A DNA stretch of 64,000 nt from Romboutsia hominis (GCF_900002575.1 NZ_LN650648.1:2209565-2273564); one strand, 5' to 3'. Shown: positions 28,551 to 38,059, numbered from the stretch's first letter. Numbers and translations are program-made. The notes: generated by a model from the letters alone, not told the origin.

Positions 28551-30104
28551 TTATATCTGTATATAACTTCCAAAATAAACTAATACTCCTAATATTACTA
28601 CATATCCTAAACAAAATTTAAGAGTTGAGTTTAAAATTTTACCTTCTTTTCCTATTAACCCAGTAGCAGATGTTGCTATAGCTATACTTTGAGGTGATAT
28701 CATTTTTCCTGCTGTTGCCCCTGCAGTATTTGCTGCTGCTATCCAATATGGGTCTATGCCTAGAGATGTAGCTGATTGAGATTGTAAACCTCCAAACAAT
28801 ATATTTGCTGATGTGTCACTACCTGTTACAAATGTACCTATTGAGCCTAAAAGTGGTGATATTACAGGATAAAATGATCCAGTTATTGCGCTTAGTCCAA
28901 AAGATATTGATGCTGTCATTGTGCTGTAAGACATAAGTTTTGATATAGCAACTATAGATGTTATAGTTATAAAAGATTTAGATAATTGTTTTACAGTTCT
29001 TATAAATACATTTATCATAGTAGATACTTTTACTCTTTGTATTAATCCACCTATAAATGTAGCAACTATTATTACAATACCTGGTGTATTTATCCATATG
29101 AATTCAGTTGTTGCGGCTCCTTCTCCTGTGTATATTTTAAATTGACTTGCAAATCTAGCTAAAAATTCATTTATAGATGTGAACAATGGACTTGCTGCTA
29201 AAATTAAAACACATAGTAATATGTATGGAAGCCAAGCTAATATACCCTCTTTTGTACTTACACTGACTTTTAATGCTACACTTCCTTTTATTCTATTTTC
29301 TTCTTCTGACATATCTTTTCTTTTATTCATTGCTTTTGCCATAAGAATTGTAATTAGCATACTACATAAACTTCCTATAAGAGCAGGTAATTCAGCTCCT
29401 AGATACTTTGCTACAAATATTTGAGGTAATGCAAATGCTACCCCTGATGCTAAAGTTATTAAAAATACTCCTTTTAATGCTTTAAGGCTTTTCTTTGTTA
29501 AAATTACTAATACAAAAGGTATTACTATTATGAATGGTGCTAATTGAATTGCTGTTAAATAACTTAATCTCATTACGTCTAGTCCCGTCACTGATGCTAA
29601 TGTACTTACAGGTATGCCTATTGCTCCAAAAGCTGTTGGTACTGTATTAGCTATAAGACATATTATAGCTGCAAATATGGGATTAAATCCTAAAGATGCT
29701 AATATACTTGCTGGTATTGCAACTGCTGTGCCGTATCCTGCAACAGCTTCTAAAAAACCTCCAAATCCCCAAGCTAGTATAAGCACTTGTATTCTGTCAT
29801 CTGTTGTAATACTAGATAACATTTTTTTCATAGTATCCATAGTTTTAGTTTCAACTGCTAAATTATAAGTAAATAGCGCTGCAACTATAACTAAAAGAAT
29901 TGGCCATAATGCAACTAATACTCCTTCTATAGATGCCGTAATAGCATCTACAAATGGCATTTTCCAAAATACCATAGCTATAATAAATGTTAATATAACT
30001 GTTGCAAAGCAGGTTTTATGTGCTGGTAGTTTCATTATCCCTAAGGATACAATTAACCATATTATCGGTATTATAGCTATTAAAAATAATACATACTCGT
30101 TCAT
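28551..30104 (-). CDS. lctP: L-lactate permease
   Basis: A 517-aa polytopic transporter of the LctP family with about 12-14 membrane segments. Family segments are FGGFLEAVAGYGTAVAIPAS, FVTGSDTSANILFGGLQ and GATAGKMISPQSIAIA. It imports lactate with protons. It is the first structural gene of the operon. The 30104 ATG follows AGGAGGTACTTG; a TTG three bases earlier is in frame. A promoter and a regulator-type operator lie just upstream. Confidence 0.95.
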   Translation of the reverse strand: MNEYVLFLIAIIPIIWLIVSLGIMKLPAHKTCFATVILTFIIAMVFWKMPFVDAITASIEGVLVALWPILLVIVAALFTYNLAVETKTMDTMKKMLSSITTDDRIQVLILAWGFGGFLEAVAGYGTAVAIPASILASLGFNPIFAAIICLIANTVPTAFGAIGIPVSTLASVTGLDVMRLSYLTAIQLAPFIIVIPFVLVILTKKSLKALKGVFLITLASGVAFALPQIFVAKYLGAELPALIGSLCSMLITILMAKAMNKRKDMSEEENRIKGSVALKVSVSTKEGILAWLPYILLCVLILAASPLFTSINEFLARFASQFKIYTGEGAATTEFIWINTPGIVIIVATFIGGLIQRVKVSTMINVFIRTVKQLSKSFITITSIVAISKLMSYSTMTASISFGLSAITGSFYPVISPLLGSIGTFVTGSDTSANILFGGLQSQSATSLGIDPYWIAAANTAGATAGKMISPQSIAIATSATGLIGKEGKILNSTLKFCLGYVVILGVLVYFGSYIQI

Positions 30105-30154
30105 CAAGTACCTCCTATATATTTTATTTTATGTCGGTAACTTGAATGATGGTC

Positions 30155-30169
30155 AGTGGTATTACCACT
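30155..30169 (-). promoter_or_regulatory. Candidate LldR/FadR-type operator of the lactate operon
   Basis: AGTGGTATTACCACT is a perfect 15-bp palindrome containing TGGTATTACCA, the form bound by FCD-domain GntR regulators such as FadR and LldR. It starts 10 bp downstream of the -10 box of the lctP promoter. The adjacent GntR gene is the obvious binder. Confidence 0.7.
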
Positions 30170-30179
30170 TATATTTTAT

Positions 30180-30208
30180 ATAATATAAGAGATATTTATA
30201 AACCGCAA
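30180..30208 (-). promoter_or_regulatory. Candidate sigma-A promoter of the lactate operon
   Basis: On the minus strand TTGCGG (30203-30208) and TATTAT (30180-30185) are spaced by 17 bp, with the operator centred about 20 bp downstream. Box matches are moderate. Confidence 0.6.
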
Positions 30209-30210
30209 TA

Positions 30211-30241
30211 ATTGATTGAAAATTAACAATTTTCAACCAAT
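30211..30241. repeat. Inverted repeat over the end of the GntR gene
   Basis: A 14-nt arm pair with one mismatch (ATTGATTGAAAATT and its partner) around a 3-nt loop. It spans the gntR stop codon and ends three bases before the lctP -35 box. No T-run follows, so it is either a weak terminator or a protein site. Confidence 0.45.
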
Positions 30242-30949
30242 AGTTTTTATATAGCTTTCTCTTATATTTTCCATATGTCTTTTCATCTCTTCATAAGCTA
30301 ATATCGGATCATTTTTGCTTATTCCTTCATATATCCTTCTATGATTTTCAAATAATAGTTCTTCATCTCTATAATTTTCTATAATTTTTTCTCTTGCATC
30401 TTCTATAAACCTTTCAAATAGTTTAGATGATGTTATAAATACACTTTCTATAAGATAATTTTTACTTATAGATGCTATTTTATTGTGAAATCTTTGATCA
30501 AGTTGGATTATTTTCTTACTATTGTATTTTTTCATACTATTTTCTTTTCCCATTGCACCTATTATAGTTTTTAATTCTTTACAGTCTTCTTTTGTTGCTT
30601 TTATTGCTGCTATTTTTACGGTTTGTAATTCTAATACTTCTCTTAGTTCCAATACATTTTGCCATGTACCTTCATTTAATTTAAATACCATAGATAGAGG
30701 TTCTATTAGTGACTTTTCTATATTAGTACATATAAAGTTTCCATCGCCTTGTTTGCTTTCAACCACCCCTATAGTCTCTAATACCCTTATTGCTTCCCTA
30801 ATAGATGTTCTACTTACACTCATCTGCTCTGATAATTCTCTTTCCGATGGGAGCTTATCTCCTTTTTTTAATTCCCCATTTAAGATTTTATCTTGTATTT
30901 GTTCTATTACAAGTTCATAAACTTTCTTATTTGAAATATTAACAAACAT
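30233..30949 (-). CDS. GntR/FadR-family regulator, likely of lactate use
   Basis: A 238-aa regulator with an N-terminal winged helix (residues 1-75: GDKLPSERELSEQMSVSRTS and IREAIRVLETIGVVESKQGD) and a C-terminal FCD ligand domain with helical metal-binding type residues (LELREVLELQTVKIAAIKA; QRFHNKIASISKNYLIESVF). LldR and similar proteins sense lactate. It is transcribed toward the lactate operon and its gene ends 129 nt before lctP. It probably binds the palindrome at 30155-30169. AAGGGGGATATC precedes the ATG. Confidence 0.88.
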   Translation of the reverse strand: MFVNISNKKVYELVIEQIQDKILNGELKKGDKLPSERELSEQMSVSRTSIREAIRVLETIGVVESKQGDGNFICTNIEKSLIEPLSMVFKLNEGTWQNVLELREVLELQTVKIAAIKATKEDCKELKTIIGAMGKENSMKKYNSKKIIQLDQRFHNKIASISKNYLIESVFITSSKLFERFIEDAREKIIENYRDEELLFENHRRIYEGISKNDPILAYEEMKRHMENIRESYIKTIG

Positions 30950-31051
30950 GATATCCCCCTTAAATTTATATTATTTATATATTTTTTCTCATATATATCT
31001 TCTTCCTTAAATATACTTGTCTTATACTATATATTTTATTAGGTGATGCTT

Positions 31052-32251
31052 ATGAAGAAAAGAAAAATTATATGTTTTTTTGTTCCTATATGTATCGTTT
31101 TATTAATTATACTTGGAATAATTATTTTTCCTAATGATTCCTTAGAGGCTGCTAAGGAAGGCATAGAAATTTGGACCACAATACTAATACCTTCTTTACT
31201 TCCATTTATTATAGGTGCAAACTTGATTGTTGATTTAAAAATCGTTGATATAATTGGGTTTATAATTAACCCTTTTACTAAGTTTATCTTTAATGTTTCT
31301 GGGAAAAGTGCCTTAGTCTTTCTTATATCAACAGTTTCTGGCTATCCTGTAGGTGCAAAACTTGCCTCAGAACTTAGGCTTAATTCTCAAATTTCTAAGG
31401 ATGAAGGGCAAAGGCTAATTTCTTTTTGCTCTACATCTGGGCCACTATTTATAATAGGTGCTGTAGCAACTGGTATGTTTAAACATCCCAATCTTGGTTA
31501 TTTAATGATTATTTGCCATTACTTAGGGTCTATATCTATAGGATTGTTTTTTAGAGGTTACGGTAAAGATATTATTTCTAGTTCATCTATATCCCTAAAA
31601 GCTAATATTAAAAATACAATAAATACTCGTTTCTCTAATGGTCAAGGCTTTTTTGTTCTATTTGGAAATGCTGTAAATAGTGGTGTTAATACATTACTTA
31701 TGATTGGCGGTTTTGTAATAGTATTTTCAGTGATTTTTAAGGTACTTACATTATTTAAAATAGTTGATGTCATTGCTTTTATCTTATATATTCCTCTATC
31801 TCTTTTAGGATTTACAAAAGAACTTTGTTACGGTCTTATAAGTGGCTTATTTGAAATAACTATAGGTTGTAATAAAATATCATCTGTATCTAATGTTTCA
31901 GAAGCTTTAAAAGCCTCTCTAGCTAGTTTCTTAATAGGGTTTAGTGGTATTTCTATACTTGCCCAATGTTGTACCTTTATATCAAAAACAGATATTAGCG
32001 TACCTATATACATATTAAGTAAATTTTTTCATGGGATTATATCAGGGATTCTTACATTTTTACTATATCCTTTAATAGAATCAATTTCACTTGTTTCCAA
32101 TTTCTCTAACACTTATAATTATATCTACCATGGTGGTGTATCTAATTTTTATTTGTCTAATTACAATACAGTACTTTTAGTAATATTTATAGTTTATATT
32201 TTAAATCTTCTTTCAAGGCTAGAAAAGATCGCTATAAAAAAAGAAAGCTAA
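31052..32251 (+). CDS. ylbJ: Sporulation integral membrane protein YlbJ
   Basis: A 399-aa polytopic membrane protein of the YlbJ/nucleoside-transporter-gate family, needed for normal spore-coat/cortex assembly in Bacillus. It has about nine hydrophobic segments, and the family segments IWTTILIPSLLPFIIGANLI, STVSGYPVGAKLASEL and CSTSGPLFIIGAVATGMF. I chose the ATG at 31052 (six bases after AGGTG); a GTG at 31043 overlaps that site. In Bacillus ylbJ follows coaD; here it lies on the opposite strand, convergent with it. The end of the gene is part of a hairpin. Confidence 0.9.
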   Translation: MKKRKIICFFVPICIVLLIILGIIIFPNDSLEAAKEGIEIWTTILIPSLLPFIIGANLIVDLKIVDIIGFIINPFTKFIFNVSGKSALVFLISTVSGYPVGAKLASELRLNSQISKDEGQRLISFCSTSGPLFIIGAVATGMFKHPNLGYLMIICHYLGSISIGLFFRGYGKDIISSSSISLKANIKNTINTRFSNGQGFFVLFGNAVNSGVNTLLMIGGFVIVFSVIFKVLTLFKIVDVIAFILYIPLSLLGFTKELCYGLISGLFEITIGCNKISSVSNVSEALKASLASFLIGFSGISILAQCCTFISKTDISVPIYILSKFFHGIISGILTFLLYPLIESISLVSNFSNTYNYIYHGGVSNFYLSNYNTVLLVIFIVYILNLLSRLEKIAIKKES

Positions 32252-32270
32252 CACTTTCTTTTTTTATAGC
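32231..32270. terminator. Bidirectional terminator overlapping the end of ylbJ
   Basis: Perfect 17-bp stem (arms 32231-32247 and 32254-32270) around a 6-nt loop, with A/T runs inside the stem. The left arm encodes the last YlbJ codons (AIKKES). It serves ylbJ and the convergent coaD-region transcript. Confidence 0.85.
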
Positions 32271-32277
32271 CTTTATA

Positions 32278-32802
32278 TTATTGTTCTGGATTTAACTCTA
32301 ATCTATCTCTTGATATTTCTTCTAGTAAATCCTTTATATTATGTTCTAAACTTAAAAGTACATTATCAGCATACTCTATAGATCCAAGTCTTATTTCACC
32401 TGCTATTCTTTCTGCTCTTGCTATCATTTCTTTAGCTTGTAATTCTGCTTTTTGAATAGGTTCACTTGATTCTAAGTAAGCATTTAAAATTTCATCAGAA
32501 TTTTTCTTTAACTCTTCTACTTTTTCATTGTACTCATCTTGTATTCTTTGTGCTTCCTTTTTAGCTTGTTCCACTAATTCTTGTGCTTCTATTTTTGCAT
32601 CATTTATTATTTTGTGTCTTTCTTTATTAATCCATGTTGCTTGCTTTACTTCTTCTGGAACTAATGATTTTATTTCACCTATAACACCTAATACTTCATT
32701 TTTATCTATACCAGACTTTTGAGAAAAAGGTATTGAAGATGCATTATTTATCATACTTTCTAATTCATCTAACAATTCAATTATTTCTAAATCTACATAC
32801 AT
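32278..32802 (-). CDS. Coiled-coil protein, V-type ATPase subunit H/DivIVA-like, function unknown
   Basis: A 174-aa mostly helical protein. Residues about 65-135 form a charged coiled coil rich in Lys, Glu and Gln (INDAKIEAQELVEQAKKEAQ), similar to ATP synthase b or DivIVA-type stalks. There is no membrane segment. I know homologues in Clostridia at this place but no assigned function. It ends the coaD-containing transcript, 2 nt after coaD, so expression is tied to CoA synthesis genes. AGGGGGAAGTAACT precedes the ATG. Confidence 0.75.
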   Translation of the reverse strand: MYVDLEIIELLDELESMINNASSIPFSQKSGIDKNEVLGVIGEIKSLVPEEVKQATWINKERHKIINDAKIEAQELVEQAKKEAQRIQDEYNEKVEELKKNSDEILNAYLESSEPIQKAELQAKEMIARAERIAGEIRLGSIEYADNVLLSLEHNIKDLLEEISRDRLELNPEQ

Positions 32803-32804
32803 AG

Positions 32805-33302
32805 TTACTTCCCCCTATTAGTTTTTCTTTTAAGTTCTTCTAATACAACTTCTGGAACTAAGTTTTTTATATCTGCATCAAAGTTTAATACTTCCTTTAT
32901 TAACGAGGAACTTATAAATGAATACTTTGGATTAGTTGCTAATATTACAGTTTCAATATTAGGATTTAATTCTTTATTCATGTGAGCCATTTGCAGTTCA
33001 TACTCAACATCAGTACCATTTCTAATTCCTCTTACTAAAGTATCTATACCATGTTCTTCACAATAATTTACTAAAAGTCCATTAAAACTTACTATTTTTA
33101 TATTATCAAGATGATTAGTACATTTTTCTATAAGTTCTACTCTTTCTTCAAAAGTGAACATTCCCTTTTTATTAGGATTATGAAGCACCCCTATTTGCAA
33201 CTCATCAAATATTTTAGAAGCTCTACATATTATATCTAAGTGTCCATTAGTTATTGGATCAAAGCTTCCTGCAAATATAGCTTTTCTTATTTTTTTATTC
33301 AT
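32805..33302 (-). CDS. coaD: Phosphopantetheine adenylyltransferase
   Basis: Adenylates 4'-phosphopantetheine to dephospho-CoA. The protein is 165 aa, the usual size. The nucleotidyltransferase motif is GSFDPITNGHLDII (TNGH at about 17-20), and the C-terminal YSFISSSLIKEV is the ISSTxIR-type segment. GGAGGGCTAAGC lies before the ATG. It follows rsmD, as in most Firmicutes. CoaBC (52743) supplies upstream steps in the same pathway. Confidence 0.96.
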   Translation of the reverse strand: MNKKIRKAIFAGSFDPITNGHLDIICRASKIFDELQIGVLHNPNKKGMFTFEERVELIEKCTNHLDNIKIVSFNGLLVNYCEEHGIDTLVRGIRNGTDVEYELQMAHMNKELNPNIETVILATNPKYSFISSSLIKEVLNFDADIKNLVPEVVLEELKRKTNRGK

Positions 33303-33352
33303 CTTTTTGCTTAGCCCTCCATTTTAACATTGATATTAGGATTTTATATATT

Positions 33353-33904
33353 CTATTTTAACTTATAAAATGTTAAAGTTGTATTCCCATACTTTTTGTC
33401 TCTACTTTTTTCTAAACTGCCTATTTCTTCTGGGAATTTATCTTTAGTATCATGTTCGACTACAATTATACCATCTTCTTTAAGTATATTTGCATTGTCT
33501 ATTTTTTCAAGAGCATCAATAAACATGTCTTTATAATATGGAGGATCCATAAATATAACATCAAATTTATTATTTTTTATTTTAAGCTTACTTATAGCAT
33601 CTTTGAAATCTAAGTTTAAGACTTCACTTTCATTTTCAAATCTAGCTTTCTTTATATTGGATTTTACCAAAGCTATACTCTCTCTACTTACATCCACAAA
33701 GGTACATTTTGAAGCACCTCTAGATAAACACTCTATTCCTAAAGAACCAGTTCCAGCAAATAAGTCTAATATGTTACTTTCCATCATATATGGATTTATC
33801 ATATTAAATAATGATTCTTTAACTCTATCTGTTGTTGGTCTTACATCTTCATTTTTAGGAGTATTTAACTTTAATCCTCTTACTTTTCCTGATATTACTC
33901 TCAA
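33353..33904 (-). CDS. rsmD: 16S rRNA (guanine(966)-N(2))-methyltransferase
   Basis: Methylates G966 of 16S rRNA. The protein is 183 aa with SAM motif ILDLFAGTGSLGIECLSRGA and catalytic motif FDVIFMDPPYYKDMF (the DPPY type). N-terminal MRVISGKVRGLKLNTP and RPTTDRVKESLFNMI are family hallmarks. The start is TTG, with AGGTGAAGGTAC upstream. It is followed by coaD. Confidence 0.95.
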   Translation of the reverse strand: MRVISGKVRGLKLNTPKNEDVRPTTDRVKESLFNMINPYMMESNILDLFAGTGSLGIECLSRGASKCTFVDVSRESIALVKSNIKKARFENESEVLNLDFKDAISKLKIKNNKFDVIFMDPPYYKDMFIDALEKIDNANILKEDGIIVVEHDTKDKFPEEIGSLEKSRDKKYGNTTLTFYKLK

Positions 33905-33944
33905 CGTACCTTCACCTCATTGTATATTTTAGCATAATTTTATA

Positions 33945-36002
33945 TTAATTTAACGAAATTTCTTTAACTATATTCTCAAATTTATTCATAATTTCACGTT
34001 TTAAGCCTTTATTTTCATAATTATCTAACTTAGAGTCTTTAGAAAATATAATTCTAGCTTCTTGTTGAGCAAGTTTAAGTATTTTCATGTGTTTAAATAT
34101 ATTTGCAACCTTTAATTCTGGTAAACCATGTTGTCTTGTTCCAAAAAATTCACCAGGCCCTCTTATTTCTAAATCTTTTTCTGATATTTTAAATCCATCA
34201 TTTGTTTCTTCCATTATAGACATTCGTTGTCTACAAACTTCTGATTTAGATGCGTATATTAATATACAATAAGACTTATGACTTCCTCTACCTACACGAC
34301 CTCTTAACTGATGAAGCTGTGCTAACCCAAATCTTTCTGCATTTTCTATTATCATAAGTGTTGCATTGGGAACATTAACTCCAACCTCTATAACTGTTGT
34401 TGAAACTAATATATCTATTTCTTTATTTTTAAAACTCTTCATTATAGAATCTTTTTCGCTGCCTTTCATCTTTCCATGTAAAAGACCTACTCTAAGATCG
34501 CTAAAATATTCAGACTTTAGCTCATCAACTAGTTCTGTAGCTGCTTTAGCTTCTATAGCTTCACTTTCTTCTACTAGAGGGCACACTATATAAACTTGTC
34601 TTCCTTTTTCTACTTCTTTTCTAACTAATGAGTTGTAAGCTCTATCTCTTTTTCCTTTATCAACTGCTATAGTTTCAATTGGCTGCCTTCCTGGAGGAAG
34701 CTCATCTATTATAGATATATCCAAATCTCCATAAAGTATAAGAGCTAATGTTCTTGGTATTGGAGTTGCCGTCATTACTAATATATCTGGATTCTCTCCT
34801 TTTTCCGATAATTTGCTTCGTTGCCTAACTCCAAATCTATGTTGTTCATCTGTTATTACTAACCCTAGATTATTAAATTCTACTTTATCTTCAATTAGTG
34901 CATGAGTTCCTATTAATATATCTATTTCTTTATTTTTTACTCTTTCTAAAACTTTTTCTTTATTCTTCTTTGTTAAACTACCAACTAGTAATTCTACATT
35001 CACTCCAAAAGGCTTTAAAGTTTCTGTAAGAGAAATATAATGTTGTTCAGCTAATATTTCAGTAGGAGCCATTAATGCACCTTGATATCCATTTAAAATA
35101 CAATGTGATAATGCTAAAAGAGCTACGACTGTTTTACCTGATCCAACATCACCTTGTACTAGCCTATTCATAGCACTATTTGAATTCATATCATCTATTA
35201 TTTCATTTAATGCTCTCTCCTGAGCTTTCGTTAATTTAAATGGTAATGAACTTCTTATTTCTTCTAGTTTCTTATTTTCTAAAAACTTTATACCATCGAC
35301 TTCACTTACTCCATTTTTAAACATAAATAATCCTAACTGTAGCATTAAAAATTCTTCAAATACGATTCTATATAAAGCAATTTTTAAGGCTTCTTTACTG
35401 CTTGGATTATGAATATTTCTAACAGCGTAATCTATGCTACATAACTTATATTTTTCTAATATATTAATTGGAAGATACTCTTTTATGTTTATTTCCTTAT
35501 CATTAAGCACTCCTTTTATTATGCTACTTACTTCTTTATTAGTAACTCCATAAGTTAAAGGATATACAGGTATTATTTTACATGTAGATTTTGGTGAATT
35601 GCTAAGGTGCTCCACTTCACAAGAAGTTAATTCTACATTTTTAAATTCTTTTTTAACTTTACCAAATACTAATATAGTATCTCCAACTTTAAATGCATTT
35701 TTTATATATTCTTGATTAAAAAATACTAATTTTGCATACCCTGTTTCATCTCTTACGTCTAGCTTAGTTATATTAAGACCTTTTCTAGGAGATGACGTAT
35801 GGCTTCCTACTATAATAGCTTTTATAGTAGCTCTATCTTCATTTTCTAGTTGAGCAATCTTTTTTATATTATTTCTATCTTCAAATTGTCTAGGAAAATA
35901 ATATAATAGATCTTTTAGCGTAAATATATTTAATTTATTGAGTTTTTGAGCTCTTTTAGGTCCTATCCCTTTTACATACTGTATATCTTTATTTAAATCC
36001 AT
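33945..36002 (-). CDS. recG: ATP-dependent DNA helicase RecG
   Basis: Branch-migration helicase that reverses stalled forks. The protein is 685 aa. An N-terminal wedge domain with OB-fold (about 55-160) precedes the helicase core: Walker A QGDVGSGKTVVALLAL, DEQHRFGV, MTATPIPRTLAL, and the motif V/VI segment STTVIEVGVNVPNATLM and QLHQLRGRVGRG. The C-terminal TRQHGLPELKVANIF is present. A weak GGTGATAAT precedes the ATG. An intrinsic terminator separates it from the upstream fakA-like gene. Confidence 0.97.
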   Translation of the reverse strand: MDLNKDIQYVKGIGPKRAQKLNKLNIFTLKDLLYYFPRQFEDRNNIKKIAQLENEDRATIKAIIVGSHTSSPRKGLNITKLDVRDETGYAKLVFFNQEYIKNAFKVGDTILVFGKVKKEFKNVELTSCEVEHLSNSPKSTCKIIPVYPLTYGVTNKEVSSIIKGVLNDKEINIKEYLPINILEKYKLCSIDYAVRNIHNPSSKEALKIALYRIVFEEFLMLQLGLFMFKNGVSEVDGIKFLENKKLEEIRSSLPFKLTKAQERALNEIIDDMNSNSAMNRLVQGDVGSGKTVVALLALSHCILNGYQGALMAPTEILAEQHYISLTETLKPFGVNVELLVGSLTKKNKEKVLERVKNKEIDILIGTHALIEDKVEFNNLGLVITDEQHRFGVRQRSKLSEKGENPDILVMTATPIPRTLALILYGDLDISIIDELPPGRQPIETIAVDKGKRDRAYNSLVRKEVEKGRQVYIVCPLVEESEAIEAKAATELVDELKSEYFSDLRVGLLHGKMKGSEKDSIMKSFKNKEIDILVSTTVIEVGVNVPNATLMIIENAERFGLAQLHQLRGRVGRGSHKSYCILIYASKSEVCRQRMSIMEETNDGFKISEKDLEIRGPGEFFGTRQHGLPELKVANIFKHMKILKLAQQEARIIFSKDSKLDNYENKGLKREIMNKFENIVKEISLN

Positions 36003-36020
36003 ATTATCACCTATTAGATA

Positions 36021-36064
36021 AAAATCCTGTACAATCCTTACTAAGTAGGATTTTACAGGATTTT
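36021..36064 (-). terminator. Intrinsic terminator after the fakA-like gene
   Basis: Outer stem AATCCTGTA/TACAGGATT with an inner stem (AATCCT/AGGATT) and T-run on the minus strand. It lies between the DhaL-kinase gene and recG. Confidence 0.8.
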
Positions 36065-36071
36065 TTAAATA

Positions 36072-37694
36072 TTATTCAACTGAAATTAAGTAGTAATAAA
36101 GAGGTTGACCTCCGTAATATAATTCTACATCTATGTCTTCAAACTTTTCTTCTAACTCGTCACGAAGTTTGTTTGCATCTTCTTCTTTTACATCTTCACC
36201 ATAGAATAAAGTTATTATAGCACTATCTTCATCTACTATATTTTCTATAAGCTTAGTTGTTATTTCATCAACACCATCTCCAGCAGATTGTAATTTTCCT
36301 TCTGCTATACCTATTATATTACCTTCTTTAACTTCTATATCATTCATAACAGTATCTCTAACTGCAAATGTAACTTGACCTGATTTAACTAGTCCTAAAG
36401 ACTCCATCATAGCTTCTTCATTTTCTTCTACAGATAAGTCTGCATTGAAGTTTACTAATGCTGTAAATCCTTGAGGAGTATTTTTAGTAGGAATTACTAT
36501 TATATTTTTTTCACTTAATTCTTTTGCTTGATTAGCAGCCATTATTATATTGCTATTATTTGGGAATATAAATATATTTTTAGCATGAATTTCTTCTATA
36601 GCTTTCATAAAGTCTTCTGTGCTAGGGTTCATTGTTTGTCCACCCTCTATTATGTAATCAACACCAAAATCTTTAAAAATTTGAGCTAGTCCTTCACCCA
36701 TAGAAGTTGCTATGAATCCATATTCTTTTTCTTCTACTGCTGATGCTGTTTCATCTTTTGTATCAAGCAATATGTTTTCATGTTGTACTTTCATGTTTTC
36801 TATTTTTATAGTTATTAATTGTCCATATTTTAAAGCATCTTGTAATACTAGTCCTGGATCATTAGTATGAACGTGCACTTTTATTACACCGTCATCTCCA
36901 ACTACTGCTAAACTATCTCCATACTTCATCATCATATCTCTTATTTGTAAGTCGCTTACTTTATCACTTTCTAATATAAACTCAGTGCAATAAGCAAACT
37001 TTATATCATCCGTATTTATTTGCGCTTGAGCTGATGATTGTGTCGTAGTAGTAGATGATTTTTCTAAAGCCTCTATAGAATTTCCTTTTAGAGCTTCTAA
37101 CATTCCTTCATATATTAGTACTAGACCTTTACCTCCAGAGTCTACAACTCCAGCTTCTTTTAGTGCTTTTAATAATTCTGGTGTTCTATTTAATGAATTA
37201 TTAGCTTCCTTTATAACCATTTCTAAGAATGCTACTAAATCTTTTTCTTTCTTACAAGCTGAAAGTGCATATTCTCCACTCTCTCTTACTACTGTAAGTA
37301 TAGTCCCTTCTATAGGCTTTATAACAGCCTTATAAGCTGTATCTGAACCATTCTTAAATGCATCTGCTAAATCTGATGTAGATATCTTTTCTTTTCCTTC
37401 TATTGATTTTGCAAATCCTCTTATTATTTGAGATAGTATAACACCTGAATTTCCTCTAGCTCCCATTAAAGAGCCTTTAGATAGAGCTTTACCTATTTCA
37501 GTTATATTATCCCCCTCTACCTTAGACAATTCTTTCATTGCATAAGATATAGTAAGAGACATGTTTGTTCCTGTATCTCCATCTGGAACTGGAAAAACAT
37601 TTAGTTTATCAACTAAATCTTTATTATTTTGAAGATTATTTGCACCTGACACAAACATATCTCTTAATAATTTACCATCTATATATTGAATCAT
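36072..37694 (-). CDS. DAK2/DhaL-domain kinase, FakA (YloV) family
   Basis: A 540-aa protein. The N-terminal DhaL nucleotide-binding domain (about 1-205) contains FPVPDGDTGTNMSLT and SLMGARGNSGVILSQIIRG, with the metal-binding Asp residues of the PDGDTG motif. The central segment has KVHVHTNDPGLVLQDALKYG and a low-complexity STTTTQSSAQAQ linker, and the C-terminal part resembles DegV/FakA ends. FakA phosphorylates fatty acids bound to FakB for phospholipid use. The yloU-yloV arrangement, with Asp23 gene just upstream, is conserved. The fatty-acid kinase role is inferred from family. Confidence 0.88.
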   Translation of the reverse strand: MIQYIDGKLLRDMFVSGANNLQNNKDLVDKLNVFPVPDGDTGTNMSLTISYAMKELSKVEGDNITEIGKALSKGSLMGARGNSGVILSQIIRGFAKSIEGKEKISTSDLADAFKNGSDTAYKAVIKPIEGTILTVVRESGEYALSACKKEKDLVAFLEMVIKEANNSLNRTPELLKALKEAGVVDSGGKGLVLIYEGMLEALKGNSIEALEKSSTTTTQSSAQAQINTDDIKFAYCTEFILESDKVSDLQIRDMMMKYGDSLAVVGDDGVIKVHVHTNDPGLVLQDALKYGQLITIKIENMKVQHENILLDTKDETASAVEEKEYGFIATSMGEGLAQIFKDFGVDYIIEGGQTMNPSTEDFMKAIEEIHAKNIFIFPNNSNIIMAANQAKELSEKNIIVIPTKNTPQGFTALVNFNADLSVEENEEAMMESLGLVKSGQVTFAVRDTVMNDIEVKEGNIIGIAEGKLQSAGDGVDEITTKLIENIVDEDSAIITLFYGEDVKEEDANKLRDELEEKFEDIDVELYYGGQPLYYYLISVE

Positions 37695-37708
37695 TTTCTT
37701 CCTCCTAA

Positions 37709-38059
37709 TTACTTAACTCTAATTCCTTGAACATTGATATCTATTTTACTTACTTTTATAGCCGTTGTGTTCTCAACTGTATATTTTACTCTATCTATTA
37801 TGTTATTTGCAACAGTAGATATATTAGTTCCGTATTGTAGTATAACATATAATTCTATAGCTATAGTGTTATCTTCTAATTCTTGTACTAAAACACCTTT
37901 TAATACGTTCTCACCTTTTAATAGTTCTACTATACCCTTAGTTTTATATGCTAAACCTACTAATCCATAACTTTCCATAGCAGCTCTGTATGCAATTTGT
38001 GCTATAACATGTTTATCTATTTCTATATTTCCATATTGATTACTTACTTTTACGCTCAT
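37709..38059 (-). CDS. Asp23/Gls24 family protein (YloU-like)
   Basis: A 116-aa Asp23-domain protein with VIAQIAYRAAMESYGLVG at the N-terminal side and VKYTVENTTAIKVSKIDINV near the C-terminus. Role: cell-envelope related, not defined. It is 14 nt before the fakA-like kinase and divergent from rpmB. AAGGGGGTAAATC precedes the ATG. It differs from the Asp23 protein at 6628 in lacking the Lys/Glu-rich tail. Confidence 0.9.
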   Translation of the reverse strand: MSVKVSNQYGNIEIDKHVIAQIAYRAAMESYGLVGLAYKTKGIVELLKGENVLKGVLVQELEDNTIAIELYVILQYGTNISTVANNIIDRVKYTVENTTAIKVSKIDINVQGIRVK

